DNA from: PHAA01 sp964457945
Lineage (GTDB): Bacteria; Bacillota; Syntrophomonadia; Syntrophomonadales; Syntrophomonadaceae
NCBI GenBank assembly: GCA_964457945.1
Contig: CAYWFX010000013.1
Coordinates: forward strand, 4,686-68,685
Direction of reading: 5' to 3'
Length of the DNA stretch: 64,000 nucleotides
Positions 1-7,195 of the stretch are shown here, piece by piece. Numbering within the stretch: position 1 is the stretch's first letter; each line of letters opens with the position of its first letter. The notes beneath the pieces are model-generated. The model was not told where the DNA came from and did not search any database. It worked only from the letters and a program-made list of their open reading frames with translations. The translations under genes were made by a program, and so were the position numbers.

Positions 1-143
1 TCGCATTCATAATTGCTAAATTTGTCCTGTGCATCTGACCTTCTTGACAATAACCGTTTTTACCTAGCCAATATTAGATAACAGGAAAGCGGGAACAGCA
101 GTAACTCCGTTCCTTTCCAGCAAGTATGTTCTCAGATAATATA
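1..143. other. intergenic, no gene seen
   Basis: I see no coding region or RNA gene here. The only structure is an imperfect inverted repeat around 83-118, with GGAAAG/CTTTCC outer arms and GGAAC/GTTCC inner matches. It may belong to the 3' end of a transcription unit lying before the window. Confidence 0.5.
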
Positions 144-425
144 GCGTAACAGAATCAGTAATTATGCTGGCGACCTGACGTAGGAGGCCGTTCTACCCCG
201 CGAAGACGGGAGAGCGGAAGGGGGCGAGGAACACGATGTTCCGAGCCTGTCATCGACCATGGATGGGAGATTGACAGGGTGCCCCTGGAGCTCGCCCGGC
301 AAGCAGCTGGTAGAACGAGCACATACGGGGACATTCCTCCTTGGAGGTGTGTCCCCATACCTTAGCTGATGGGAGCAAGCAGAATTACTAAATCTGTTAG
401 CCCCAGATTACAGTCAACAGCTAAC
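144..425 (-). repeat. structured MITE-like repeat A, copy 1
   Basis: Reverse complement of the element at 29172-29414, with high identity from end to end and homology that stops abruptly on both sides. Near its ends it carries inverted repeats of the form GTAACAGATTCAGTAATT. Further in are inverted GTTCTACC/GGTAGAAC arms, a CCTGTCA/TGACAGG hairpin, and a GGAACA-TGTTCC hairpin at 228-242. This copy is about 40 bp longer than the other because a separate hairpin (327-356) has been added. Open frames across it are translations of the repeat and not credible genes. No transposase is inside, so movement would need a transposase acting in trans (inference). Confidence 0.8.
327..356. repeat. GGGGACA/TGTCCCC hairpin nested in repeat A
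   Basis: A near-perfect palindrome with arms GGGGACATTCCTCC and GGAGGTGTGTCCCC, absent from the corresponding place in the second copy of repeat A. It looks like a REP-type hairpin inserted into an older element. Confidence 0.7.
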
Positions 426-461
426 CCCGGTCCCCTTATATCACAAACTTAATACCGTTTG

Positions 462-486
462 TTGCGCATTATCAGTCAACTGCGAA
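462..486 (-). repeat. recurrent TTCGCAGTTGACTGA motif, site 1
   Basis: On the minus strand this reads TTCGCAGTTGACTGATAATG followed by CGCAA. A site differing at one base occurs at 29743-29767 in the same orientation relative to the downstream gene. Diverged versions occur at 15982, 24241 and 29096. Function unknown. Confidence 0.6.
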
Positions 487-505
487 GTTAAGTTGTTTAC
501 AGCAC

Positions 506-531
506 GGAACGGTTTACAGCCGTTCCTTTTT
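506..531 (+). terminator. intrinsic terminator upstream of ispE
   Basis: Seven-base stem GGAACGG/CCGTTCC with a 7-nt loop, followed by TTTTT. It would end transcription entering from the left, about 50 bases before ispE. Confidence 0.7.
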
Positions 532-580
532 AATCGAGCTCAGGATATAATTAGAAAAAATGGCGAGGAGCTCAAGCGGG

Positions 581-1447
581 ATGAAGAAACATTTGGAGAT
601 AGAAGCCCCGGCCAAAGTAAACCTGACCCTGAAGGTCTTAGGAAAAAGGACCGATGGCTATCATGAATTGGAATCGGTAATGCAGCAGATTAGCCTTCGG
701 GATAAAATACGCCTGGAGATCGGAGGGCAAGGTATAAGGGTAGCAAGCAACAGCCAGCTGATCCCGGATAATGAAGAAAATTTAGCTTATCAGGCAGCCC
801 AGTTGCTATATACAAAATTTTCCATAAAAGCAGGACTCCAAATATTTATAGAGAAGAATATACCAGTAGGAGCCGGTCTGGCAGGTGGAAGCACTGATGC
901 AGCAGCGGTTATGATTGGCATTAATGAATTATTTAATCTAGGCCTGAAACGGGAAGAGCTTCTGGAATTGGGACTTGCCATCGGTTCGGATGTTCCATTT
1001 TGTCTGCTGGGGGGAACCGCCATGGCTCGGGGTCGGGGTGAGATACTAACAGCACTGGGAAAAGGTCCCCGGTTAGACATGCTGCTGGTAAAACCTGATT
1101 ATCAACTTTCCACCGCGGCAGTATATCGCGATTTTAGATTAGAAAAGGTTATTCATTCACCTAACAACACGGCTTTTATTGAAGCTTGGCATAAATATGA
1201 TATGATAGGAATTGTAGGGCAGATGATAAACGATTTGGAAACAGTCAGCCTTAATATGTGTCCAGAGATTGAGATCATAAAAACTAAGCTGGATGCTCTA
1301 GGGGCAACTAATACTCTGATGTCCGGAAGCGGCCCGAGTGTCATAGGAGTTTTTGCCAGTCAGGCAGAGTCCCAGCAAGCCTGGGAACTCATAAAAGATC
1401 AGTATAGAGAAGCCTATCTGGTCTCATCATATAATAGAGGTGATTAG
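581..1447 (+). CDS. ispE: 4-diphosphocytidyl-2-C-methyl-D-erythritol kinase
   Basis: Phosphorylates CDP-methylerythritol in the non-mevalonate isoprenoid pathway (cytosolic GHMP kinase). The 288-residue protein opens with the family's APAKVNLTLKVLGKRTDGYHE segment, has the ATP-binding loop PVGAGLAGGSTDAAAV near residues 95-110, the SDVPFCLLGGTAMARGRGE segment, and the C-terminal MSGSGPSVIG motif. The ATG at 581 is preferred over the one at 560 because GAGGAG lies 10 bases before it and family members start this close to the APAK motif. The following regulator begins two bases after the stop, so the two are probably cotranscribed. B. subtilis also has ispE in this neighbourhood. Confidence 0.95.
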   Translation: MKKHLEIEAPAKVNLTLKVLGKRTDGYHELESVMQQISLRDKIRLEIGGQGIRVASNSQLIPDNEENLAYQAAQLLYTKFSIKAGLQIFIEKNIPVGAGLAGGSTDAAAVMIGINELFNLGLKREELLELGLAIGSDVPFCLLGGTAMARGRGEILTALGKGPRLDMLLVKPDYQLSTAAVYRDFRLEKVIHSPNNTAFIEAWHKYDMIGIVGQMINDLETVSLNMCPEIEIIKTKLDALGATNTLMSGSGPSVIGVFASQAESQQAWELIKDQYREAYLVSSYNRGD

Positions 1448-1448
1448 C

Positions 1449-2144
1449 ATGCAGGAGAAACGTCTTACCCCGGTAAATCTCGATTCTTATAAACCCCTGC
1501 GCGAACTAGTTCTGGATGCCATCCGGAGTGCCATTATGAGCGGCATTTTGCAGCCCCGGGAGAGGCTGATGGAGATACAGATGGCAGAGGAGTTAGGGGT
1601 ATCGCGCACACCTATTCGTGAGGCTCTGCGCAAGCTAGAGCTGGAAGGCTTTATTGTAATGGTACCTCGCAAAGGAGCGTATGTTGCGGATCTTTCTTTT
1701 AAAGATATAGCCGATGTCTTTGAGATTAGAGCTGCCCTGGAAGGCCTGGCAGCTGGGCTGGCAGCAGAAAGAATCACTGAGGAAGAGCTGGAAGACATGG
1801 AAAGACTGCTGGTGGAGAAGCGGGAGGCCATTACCCAAAATGACATTGGCAAGCTGGTAGAGGTAGATACCAAGTTTCATGAATTGATGTACAAAGCTAG
1901 TCGCAATGAGAGGTTGAGTTCGATAATCAGCAACCTCCGTGAGCAAATTCAGCGGTTTCGGCTGACCTCGCTGTCCTTTCCGGGCAGGATGAAGGAGTCT
2001 TTGGATGAGCACAAGAAAATAGTGGAGGCCATCCAGTCCCGGGACAGTCAAATAGCCCGGCACGTGGCACAGGAACATATTGAAAATGCCGAAAATGTTC
2101 TCATGGAATGTTTGAAAAAGGAAGGTCTTTCTATAAGAGAATAA
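1449..2144 (+). CDS. GntR-family (FadR subfamily) transcriptional regulator
   Basis: A 231-residue regulator with an N-terminal winged helix-turn-helix (AEELGVSRTPIREALRKLELEG, about residues 47-68) and an all-helical C-terminal FCD ligand domain, where the conserved D..FH and H..H metal/ligand residues appear in VDTKFHELMY and the later DEHKKIVEA and ARHVAQEHIE segments. The ATG at 1449 is favoured over the in-frame GTG at 1440 because AGAGG ends 8 bases before it. It holds the place where B. subtilis has purR, but it is an unrelated family. Its target and ligand cannot be read from sequence; FadR-type proteins usually sense organic acids. Confidence 0.9.
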   Translation: MQEKRLTPVNLDSYKPLRELVLDAIRSAIMSGILQPRERLMEIQMAEELGVSRTPIREALRKLELEGFIVMVPRKGAYVADLSFKDIADVFEIRAALEGLAAGLAAERITEEELEDMERLLVEKREAITQNDIGKLVEVDTKFHELMYKASRNERLSSIISNLREQIQRFRLTSLSFPGRMKESLDEHKKIVEAIQSRDSQIARHVAQEHIENAENVLMECLKKEGLSIRE

Positions 2145-2157
2145 TGGAGGAAAAAAC

Positions 2158-2940
2158 ATGGAATACGATGCTGTTATACTCGCTGGCGGCGAAAACAGCA
2201 GTGAACTAAAAAAGATAGCTCCCTATGACAATGAAGCTCTGATAATTATTGGCAACTATCCCATGATATATTATGTTTACCGTGCTTTGCGCGCTACACC
2301 AGCCATCAACAACATAATTGTAAGCGGACCGGTGGAAGCCCTGCGCAATATATTACCCCGTGAAGATAAACTCTTTTTTGTAGAGGGCGGGGAGAACGCC
2401 ATTGACAGCTTTGCCCATGCGGTAACAATACTGGAGGGCAAGCGAGTAAGCGACAAAGTTTTGGTTGTACCCACCGATGTTCCATTTATTACTTCTGAAG
2501 CCATCGAGGACTTCCTAACCTGTTGCGAAGCCAGTAAAGCCGATTTTTATTACCCGCTAACCTGCAAGGAGGTCAATGAGCGCAAATATCCGGGTGTGGT
2601 GCGTACCTATGTGCGCTTAAAAGAAGGAGTCTTTACTGGAGGAAACCTATTTTTGCTGCGGTCCAAACTGATCCCAGCCTGTTTGGAAATGGGAGTGAAA
2701 TTGTTCTACAGAAGAAAGAATCCGCTGGCTATGGCCAGATTATTTGGAGTGAGCCTGGTATGGAAATATTTGCTGGGGCGGCTTAGCATCCAGATGGCGG
2801 AAAAAAGATTTTATGAAGTAGTGGGCATACGGGGCAAGGGAATCATATCTTCTTATGCCGAAGTCGGCGTGGACGTGGATAAACCCTGCGACCTCCAGCT
2901 AGCCCAAGAATACCTGGGGGGTATTAATTTTAGCCGATAA
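2158..2940 (+). CDS. MobA-like nucleotidyltransferase family protein
   Basis: 260 residues with the NTP-transferase fold: an N-terminal AVILAGGENSSELKK loop, then the metal-binding VVPTDVPFITSEAIEDF segment near residues 102-118. It starts with ATG 6 bases after GGAGG and is tightly spaced behind the GntR gene. Relatives of this type in Clostridia are commonly found just before glmU, which suggests a role in making a sugar-nucleotide or cofactor, but the acceptor is not known. It is too short for a two-domain GlmU/GlgC-type enzyme, having no left-handed beta-helix tail. Confidence 0.75.
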   Translation: MEYDAVILAGGENSSELKKIAPYDNEALIIIGNYPMIYYVYRALRATPAINNIIVSGPVEALRNILPREDKLFFVEGGENAIDSFAHAVTILEGKRVSDKVLVVPTDVPFITSEAIEDFLTCCEASKADFYYPLTCKEVNERKYPGVVRTYVRLKEGVFTGGNLFLLRSKLIPACLEMGVKLFYRRKNPLAMARLFGVSLVWKYLLGRLSIQMAEKRFYEVVGIRGKGIISSYAEVGVDVDKPCDLQLAQEYLGGINFSR

Positions 2941-2950
2941 GGTTTTTGTT

Positions 2951-2980
2951 TTTACAGCCACTATGATAAAAGGGTATAAT
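2951..2980 (+). promoter_or_regulatory. sigma-A-type promoter for glmU
   Basis: TTTACA and TATAAT separated by 18 bases, ending about 70 bases before the glmU start. One mismatch to consensus in the -35 box. Confidence 0.6.
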
Positions 2981-3051
2981 ACAATAGGACAAAATTCGAG
3001 GCAGAGATGCCTTGAAAATATTTGGTTATAATGAGGAGAGGTATAAAAAAA

Positions 3052-4419
3052 GTGAAATTTACTGCGGTAATACTGGCTGCTGGAAAAGGGGTGCGCATGC
3101 GTTCCCAACTTCCCAAGGTGGTTCACCGGGTGGCCGGAAAGCCTATGGTGGTTCATGTAGCAGATGCAGCGAGACAAGCGGGAGTTGACAGAATTGTCCT
3201 GGTAGTGGGGCACGGGCGTCAAGCAGTAGAAGATTTATTTGCCCCCGGGGTGGTCGAGTTTGCGGTTCAGGAAGAACAACTAGGAACAGGACATGCCTTG
3301 ATGCAGGCTCAGGAAAAGGTCGGACAGGATGAGACTATCCTGGTATTGGCCGGAGACACCCCTCTGCTACAGGCGGCGACCTTGCAGGGACTAATAGATT
3401 ACCACCGGGAAAGCGGGGCTGTGGCGACAGTTCTTTCCACCCAAGTGGATGATCCTTATGGTTACGGTCGGATAATAAGAGATGCTAGTGGATCTTTTAA
3501 GGGAATAATTGAGGAAAAAGATGCCAGCGAAGCAGATAAAATCATCCATGAGATTAATTCTGGTATGTATTGTTTACAGGTGCAGGATGCTTTTGCCGCC
3601 CTCGCTGGTATCAAGGCCAGTAACGCTCAGGGCGAGTATTATCTGACTGATATGCTGCAAATACTAAAGGATGAAGGTAAAAAGGTAGAGATATTCCGGA
3701 TGGATGCTCGGGAGGACATATATGGCATCAACGACCGAGTGCAAATGGCTCAAGCGGAAGAGATACTAAGGCGGCGCAAAAATGAAGCATTGATGAGAAA
3801 CGGGGTAAGCATTATAGACCCCCGCTCCACCTTCATTGATAGCGAGGTCGAAATTGCTAGTGATACCATCATTTATCCCGGCACCCTGATTGAAGGTCGC
3901 ACCGTTATTGGAAGCGGGTGTGAGATCGGGCCCGGAACCCGCATAACATCTTCCAGCATTGGCAATAATGTCCTTATAGAAAATTCCCGAATTAAAGAGG
4001 CCCAGGTAGGTGATGAATGTACTATCGGCCCCTTTGCCTATTTACGACCTCAAGCGATATTGCATCGAGGTGTAAAGGTCGGGGATTTTGTGGAAATAAA
4101 AAAGTCGACCCTGGGAGAAGGAAGCAAAGCCCCGCATTTAAGCTATATAGGAGATGCCATAGTGGGCAAGGGAGTCAACATTGGGGCCGGCACTATTACT
4201 TGTAACTATGATGGAATAAATAAATGGGAGACCGTCTTGGAAGACGGAGTCTTTATTGGTAGCAATACCAACCTGGTAGCCCCGGTTAAGGTGGGAGCAA
4301 ATTCCGTTACCGGAGCGGGTTCTACCATTACCCGCGATGTTCCAGCCAACACACTTTCAGTGGAGAGGGCCGAACAAAAGAACCTGAAAAAGAGGAGTAA
4401 GAGCCAAGCGAAAAAATAA
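3052..4419 (+). CDS. glmU: bifunctional UDP-GlcNAc pyrophosphorylase / GlcN-1-P acetyltransferase
   Basis: Makes UDP-N-acetylglucosamine for peptidoglycan and teichoic-type polymers. 455 residues, the usual length. The N-terminal uridylyltransferase domain carries LAAGKGVRM (8-16) and the LAGDTPLL metal site. The C-terminal half, from about residue 255, is a left-handed beta-helix of hexapeptide repeats with the acetyltransferase segment GDFVEIKKSTLGEGSKAPHLSYIGD. The GTG at 3052 is chosen because GAGGAGAGG lies 10 bases upstream and family members begin KFTAVILAAGKG. It starts the glmU-prs-ctc-pth order known from B. subtilis. Confidence 0.97.
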   Translation: MKFTAVILAAGKGVRMRSQLPKVVHRVAGKPMVVHVADAARQAGVDRIVLVVGHGRQAVEDLFAPGVVEFAVQEEQLGTGHALMQAQEKVGQDETILVLAGDTPLLQAATLQGLIDYHRESGAVATVLSTQVDDPYGYGRIIRDASGSFKGIIEEKDASEADKIIHEINSGMYCLQVQDAFAALAGIKASNAQGEYYLTDMLQILKDEGKKVEIFRMDAREDIYGINDRVQMAQAEEILRRRKNEALMRNGVSIIDPRSTFIDSEVEIASDTIIYPGTLIEGRTVIGSGCEIGPGTRITSSSIGNNVLIENSRIKEAQVGDECTIGPFAYLRPQAILHRGVKVGDFVEIKKSTLGEGSKAPHLSYIGDAIVGKGVNIGAGTITCNYDGINKWETVLEDGVFIGSNTNLVAPVKVGANSVTGAGSTITRDVPANTLSVERAEQKNLKKRSKSQAKK

Positions 4420-4452
4420 AAGCTCTCATATCCGAATGGAGGTATTGTTAGT

Positions 4453-5400
4453 ATGAAGGCAGCCAGGATGAAATTGTTTACCGGGAATGCTAACCCCTAT
4501 CTGGCCAAGGAAATAGGAGATTATCTGGGGATGTCGCTGGCTAAAGCCACTGTATCACATTTCTCTGATGGAGAAGTCAGTGTGGCGATTCACGAGAGTG
4601 TACGCGGTGTGGACGTATTTGCTATCCAGCCCACCTGCTCACCCGGCAATGAAAACCTGATGGAGTTGCTCATTATGATTGATGCTTTAAGACGGGCATC
4701 AGCAGGGCGAATCAATGCGGTTATCCCCTATTTTGGATATGGCAGGCAGGATCGCAAAAGTCGGGCTCGTGATCCGATAACTGCCAAGCTGGTTTCTAAT
4801 CTTATCGTGCAAGCAGGAGCTGACCGAGTTGTAACCGTGGATCTGCATGCTACTCAGATACAGGGTTTTTTTGATATACCTGTGGACCACCTACCAGGAG
4901 TAGCAACCCTAGCCGAACATATTAAAGAGAAAAAATTGGGTGATAGGGCGGTAGTGGTATCACCGGATGTGGGAGGAGTTACCCGGGCACGCGACCTGGC
5001 GGCTAGGCTGGGTGCACCGCTGGCGATAGTTGATAAAAGACGACCGGCCCCTAATGTGTCAGAGGTTATGAATGTAATTGGTGAAGTCGAGGGCAAATCA
5101 GTAATCATCATTGATGATATTATTGATACCGCTGGCACGGTCTGTACCGCGGCCGAAGTAATGATGCAAAAAGGTGCTGTTGAGGTATATGTTTGCTGTA
5201 CCCATCCGGTTTTCTCCGGGCCGGCCATAGAGAGAATGGCCCAGGCACCTTTTAAGGAAATTATTGTAACCAATACCATTCCGGTATTGGATGAAAAGAG
5301 ATTACCTAACCTGACAGTGCTGTCAATCGCGCCTCTTATCGGTGAAGCCTTATTAAGAATTCACGAAGACCTGTCAGTCAGTAAACTATTCGAGGATTAA
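4453..5400 (+). CDS. prs: ribose-phosphate pyrophosphokinase
   Basis: Converts ribose-5-phosphate and ATP to PRPP for purine, pyrimidine, histidine and NAD synthesis. 315 residues, full length. It shows the FSDGEVSVAIHESVRGVDVF opening, the YFGYGRQDRKSR ATP-binding loop near residues 95-106, HATQIQGFF, and the PRPP signature VIIIDDIIDTAGT near 216-228. Located 33 bases behind glmU with GGAGG 10 bases before the ATG; an internal ATG five codons later is less well placed. Confidence 0.97.
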   Translation: MKAARMKLFTGNANPYLAKEIGDYLGMSLAKATVSHFSDGEVSVAIHESVRGVDVFAIQPTCSPGNENLMELLIMIDALRRASAGRINAVIPYFGYGRQDRKSRARDPITAKLVSNLIVQAGADRVVTVDLHATQIQGFFDIPVDHLPGVATLAEHIKEKKLGDRAVVVSPDVGGVTRARDLAARLGAPLAIVDKRRPAPNVSEVMNVIGEVEGKSVIIIDDIIDTAGTVCTAAEVMMQKGAVEVYVCCTHPVFSGPAIERMAQAPFKEIIVTNTIPVLDEKRLPNLTVLSIAPLIGEALLRIHEDLSVSKLFED

Positions 5401-5440
5401 GTAAAGGCTATTATTAGCATTGGTTTTAAATTTAATGAAG

Positions 5441-5468
5441 CTCGAAGGGGCGAGTACGTTTTTCGTAC
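5441..5468 (+). promoter_or_regulatory. paired hairpins in the ctc leader
   Basis: Two small adjacent hairpins, CTCG-aagggg-CGAG and GTACG-ttttt-CGTAC, lie just upstream of the ctc ribosome binding site. They could be a leader structure or part of a terminator for prs. Weak evidence only. Confidence 0.3.
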
Positions 5469-5490
5469 AAGAAAGGAAAGAGGTAAAATT

Positions 5491-6099
5491 ATGGCAGTGA
5501 CACAGGTACTAAAGTGTAAAAGAAGAGAGATAAAAACTACCGGGTATCTCAACCAATTGAAACGTGATGAATTGGTGCCGGCGGTAATCTATGGCAAAGG
5601 GATAGAAAACCTGACTGTCCTCCTGGTTAAAAAGGAGTTGAGCAGAATCTTCACCCAGATTGGAACCCGGGGTATATTTTCCATGGAGATAGAAGGGGAA
5701 AAACAAGCAATTATGGTCCAAGTGGGGGAGATACAGAAAAACCGAATTAGTGGTGCAATAACTCATGTAGATTTCATAAGCGTAATTATGAATGAGAAGA
5801 TGCAGAGTAAGACAAGGATTCACTTTTTAGGTGAAGAAGAAATAACCGATAAAGGTGGAGTCCTTCATATAATGATCAGAGAAATATCGGTTTCCTGTTT
5901 GCCGGGAGATTTACCTGAAGTAGTAAATATTAATATATCGGGTTTAGACATAGGCAGTAAAATAACTGTAGGCGATCTGCCACTTCCGGCTGCCGTGGAA
6001 GCATTGGAAGATGCGGATACTGTTGTTGCTAACATTCTAGCTCTATCTATAGAGAGCACTGATGACGAGGCCGAGAAGCCAGCAAAACCAAGCGTTTAG
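5491..6099 (+). CDS. ctc: 50S ribosomal protein L25/general stress protein Ctc
   Basis: Binds 5S rRNA in the large subunit. 202 residues: an N-terminal L25 domain (to about residue 95, including PAVIYGKG and HVDFISV) followed by the TL5-type beta C-terminal domain (GDLPEVVNINISGLDIGSKITVGDLPLP) and an acidic tail. This two-domain length matches Ctc of Firmicutes rather than the short E. coli RplY. The gene sits between prs and pth as in B. subtilis. AAAGAGG precedes the ATG. Confidence 0.93.
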   Translation: MAVTQVLKCKRREIKTTGYLNQLKRDELVPAVIYGKGIENLTVLLVKKELSRIFTQIGTRGIFSMEIEGEKQAIMVQVGEIQKNRISGAITHVDFISVIMNEKMQSKTRIHFLGEEEITDKGGVLHIMIREISVSCLPGDLPEVVNINISGLDIGSKITVGDLPLPAAVEALEDADTVVANILALSIESTDDEAEKPAKPSV

Positions 6100-6114
6100 A
6101 TCAAAAATTGTTAT

Positions 6115-6169
6115 GGGGACGGTTATTCTGACAATGCTTGCGAGCAAGTTTGTTGCAATATCCGTCCCT
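6115..6169. repeat. GGGGACGG intergenic hairpin 1
   Basis: GGGGACGG (6115) pairs with CCGTCCCT (6162), and an inner CTTGC-GA-GCAAG stem lies at 6137-6148. Located between ctc and pth. One of a family of such hairpins in this window (19717, 24257, 40234, 41694, 44601). Confidence 0.6.
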
Positions 6170-6200
6170 ATTACAAAAATTCGGTAATTAGAGGTTTGAA

Positions 6201-6755
6201 ATGAAGATAATCGTGGGGCTGGGTAACCCTGGAAAAGAATATAAAAATACCCGCCACAATGTAGGCTATATGGTCTTGGAAGAACTGGCATCCCGCTATC
6301 CGCTGGAAAAACAGGAGAGTAAATTTGATGCCATTATCGGTCAACTAAGAATCAAGGGCGAAAAGGTATTGCTGGTAAAACCGTTGACATTCATGAACTT
6401 AAGCGGCCAATCGGTACAGCCCTTGGTGCACTGGCATAAACTGGAACTGGTTGACTTGATGGTGGTTTACGATGATATGGATCTCCCTCTGGGAACCCTT
6501 CGCATAAGGGCTGGAGGCGGCAGCGGCGGGCATAACGGTATGAAATCCATTGCCTCCAGACTGGCTACCCAGGAGTTTGCCCGGATTCGCATAGGGATCG
6601 GCCGACCTGAGGAGCGGGAGGCCGTAGACTGGGTATTGGGCCGGTTTTCAGCCGGAGAAAAAGAACCAGCGGAGCAAGCGATAAAATATGCTGCTGATGC
6701 CTTGGAAAAATGGATAACGGCCGGTATAGCAGAGGTCATGAACGCGTATAATTAG
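6201..6755 (+). CDS. pth: peptidyl-tRNA hydrolase
   Basis: Releases tRNA from prematurely dissociated peptidyl-tRNA. 184 residues, normal length. Signature elements are MKIIVGLGNPGKEYKNTRHNVG with the catalytic His of TRHNVG near residue 20, LVKPLTFMNLSG, VVYDDMDLPLG and the RAGGGSGGHNGMKSI loop. The ATG follows AGAGGT. In B. subtilis this gene (spoVC) is essential and lies in the same place, between ctc and fin. Confidence 0.97.
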   Translation: MKIIVGLGNPGKEYKNTRHNVGYMVLEELASRYPLEKQESKFDAIIGQLRIKGEKVLLVKPLTFMNLSGQSVQPLVHWHKLELVDLMVVYDDMDLPLGTLRIRAGGGSGGHNGMKSIASRLATQEFARIRIGIGRPEEREAVDWVLGRFSAGEKEPAEQAIKYAADALEKWITAGIAEVMNAYN

Positions 6756-6826
6756 AAATGGCAAAATAATAACTTGCGCTTTTTAACTAGGGATGAGTTA
6801 TAGCTTGGCTGTTCCTTAAGAAATAG

Positions 6827-6857
6827 GTATATTTGTCACCCTTGTATGGAAAGATAT
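6827..6857 (+). promoter_or_regulatory. candidate sigma-F promoter for fin
   Basis: GTATA at 6827-6831, exactly 16 bases, then GGAAAGATAT at 6848-6857. This matches the forespore sigma-F pattern GYATA-N16-GGNNANAHTR in the -35, spacing and GG..A.A core, with mismatches in the last two -10 positions. B. subtilis fin is sigma-F dependent, so the placement is meaningful. Confidence 0.5.
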
Positions 6858-6885
6858 GAGAAAAAACATAGAAGGGGCGGGCATT

Positions 6886-7047
6886 TTGAAGATCTATTAT
6901 ATTTGTGAGTACTGTGAACGGGTGTTTAGTTTGGTTGAGGTGGAAGGCGAAGAAGGCGAGGTGCAAGTTCAGGGTATGTGCGATGAATGTGCTCTGGAAA
7001 TGGGCCTTACCAATCCCACATCATTAAGTCAACACTTTTACAGTTAG
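6886..7047 (+). CDS. fin: anti-sigma-F factor Fin-like protein
   Basis: A 53-residue protein with two CxxC pairs (CEYC near the N-terminus, CDEC in the second half), as expected for a zinc-binding Fin/YabK protein (DUF2757). In B. subtilis, Fin inhibits sigma-F in the forespore so that sigma-G can take over. Identification rests on the N-terminal YYICEYC and the later MCDEC pattern, the size, the position exactly between pth and mfd, and the sigma-F-like promoter upstream. TTG at 6886 is chosen because an ATG at 6856 would overlap the putative -10 box. It is shorter than the roughly 76-residue B. subtilis protein. Overall similarity is low, so confidence is moderate. Confidence 0.65.
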   Translation: MKIYYICEYCERVFSLVEVEGEEGEVQVQGMCDECALEMGLTNPTSLSQHFYS

Positions 7048-7195
7048 ACTGGGTGACCTTTAAACCGAATACTATCTATAGTGGAGGCCGATTTTTGCGG
7101 TGTCCACTTTTAAGGGCTTGTCATGAAAAAAGAGTATCAAGCATGCCAACATAATTTTCGTGATAAGCCCTAGTTTGTGGGGAGGACGTAGGGAT

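Noticed and set aside
155..358. 67-codon minus-strand open frame, with a similar 77-codon plus-strand frame at 29170-29403
   Set aside because: Both are the same frame of repeat A. The copies differ by a nested palindrome and by paired hairpin changes, there is no ribosome binding site, and the residues have no protein-like pattern.
1449..2144. PurR, expected after ispE by B. subtilis synteny
   Set aside because: The protein is a GntR/FCD regulator, with no phosphoribosyltransferase-like domain.
1635..2159. 174-codon minus-strand frame opposite the GntR gene
   Set aside because: Antisense shadow of a gene with clear domain motifs; no ribosome binding site.
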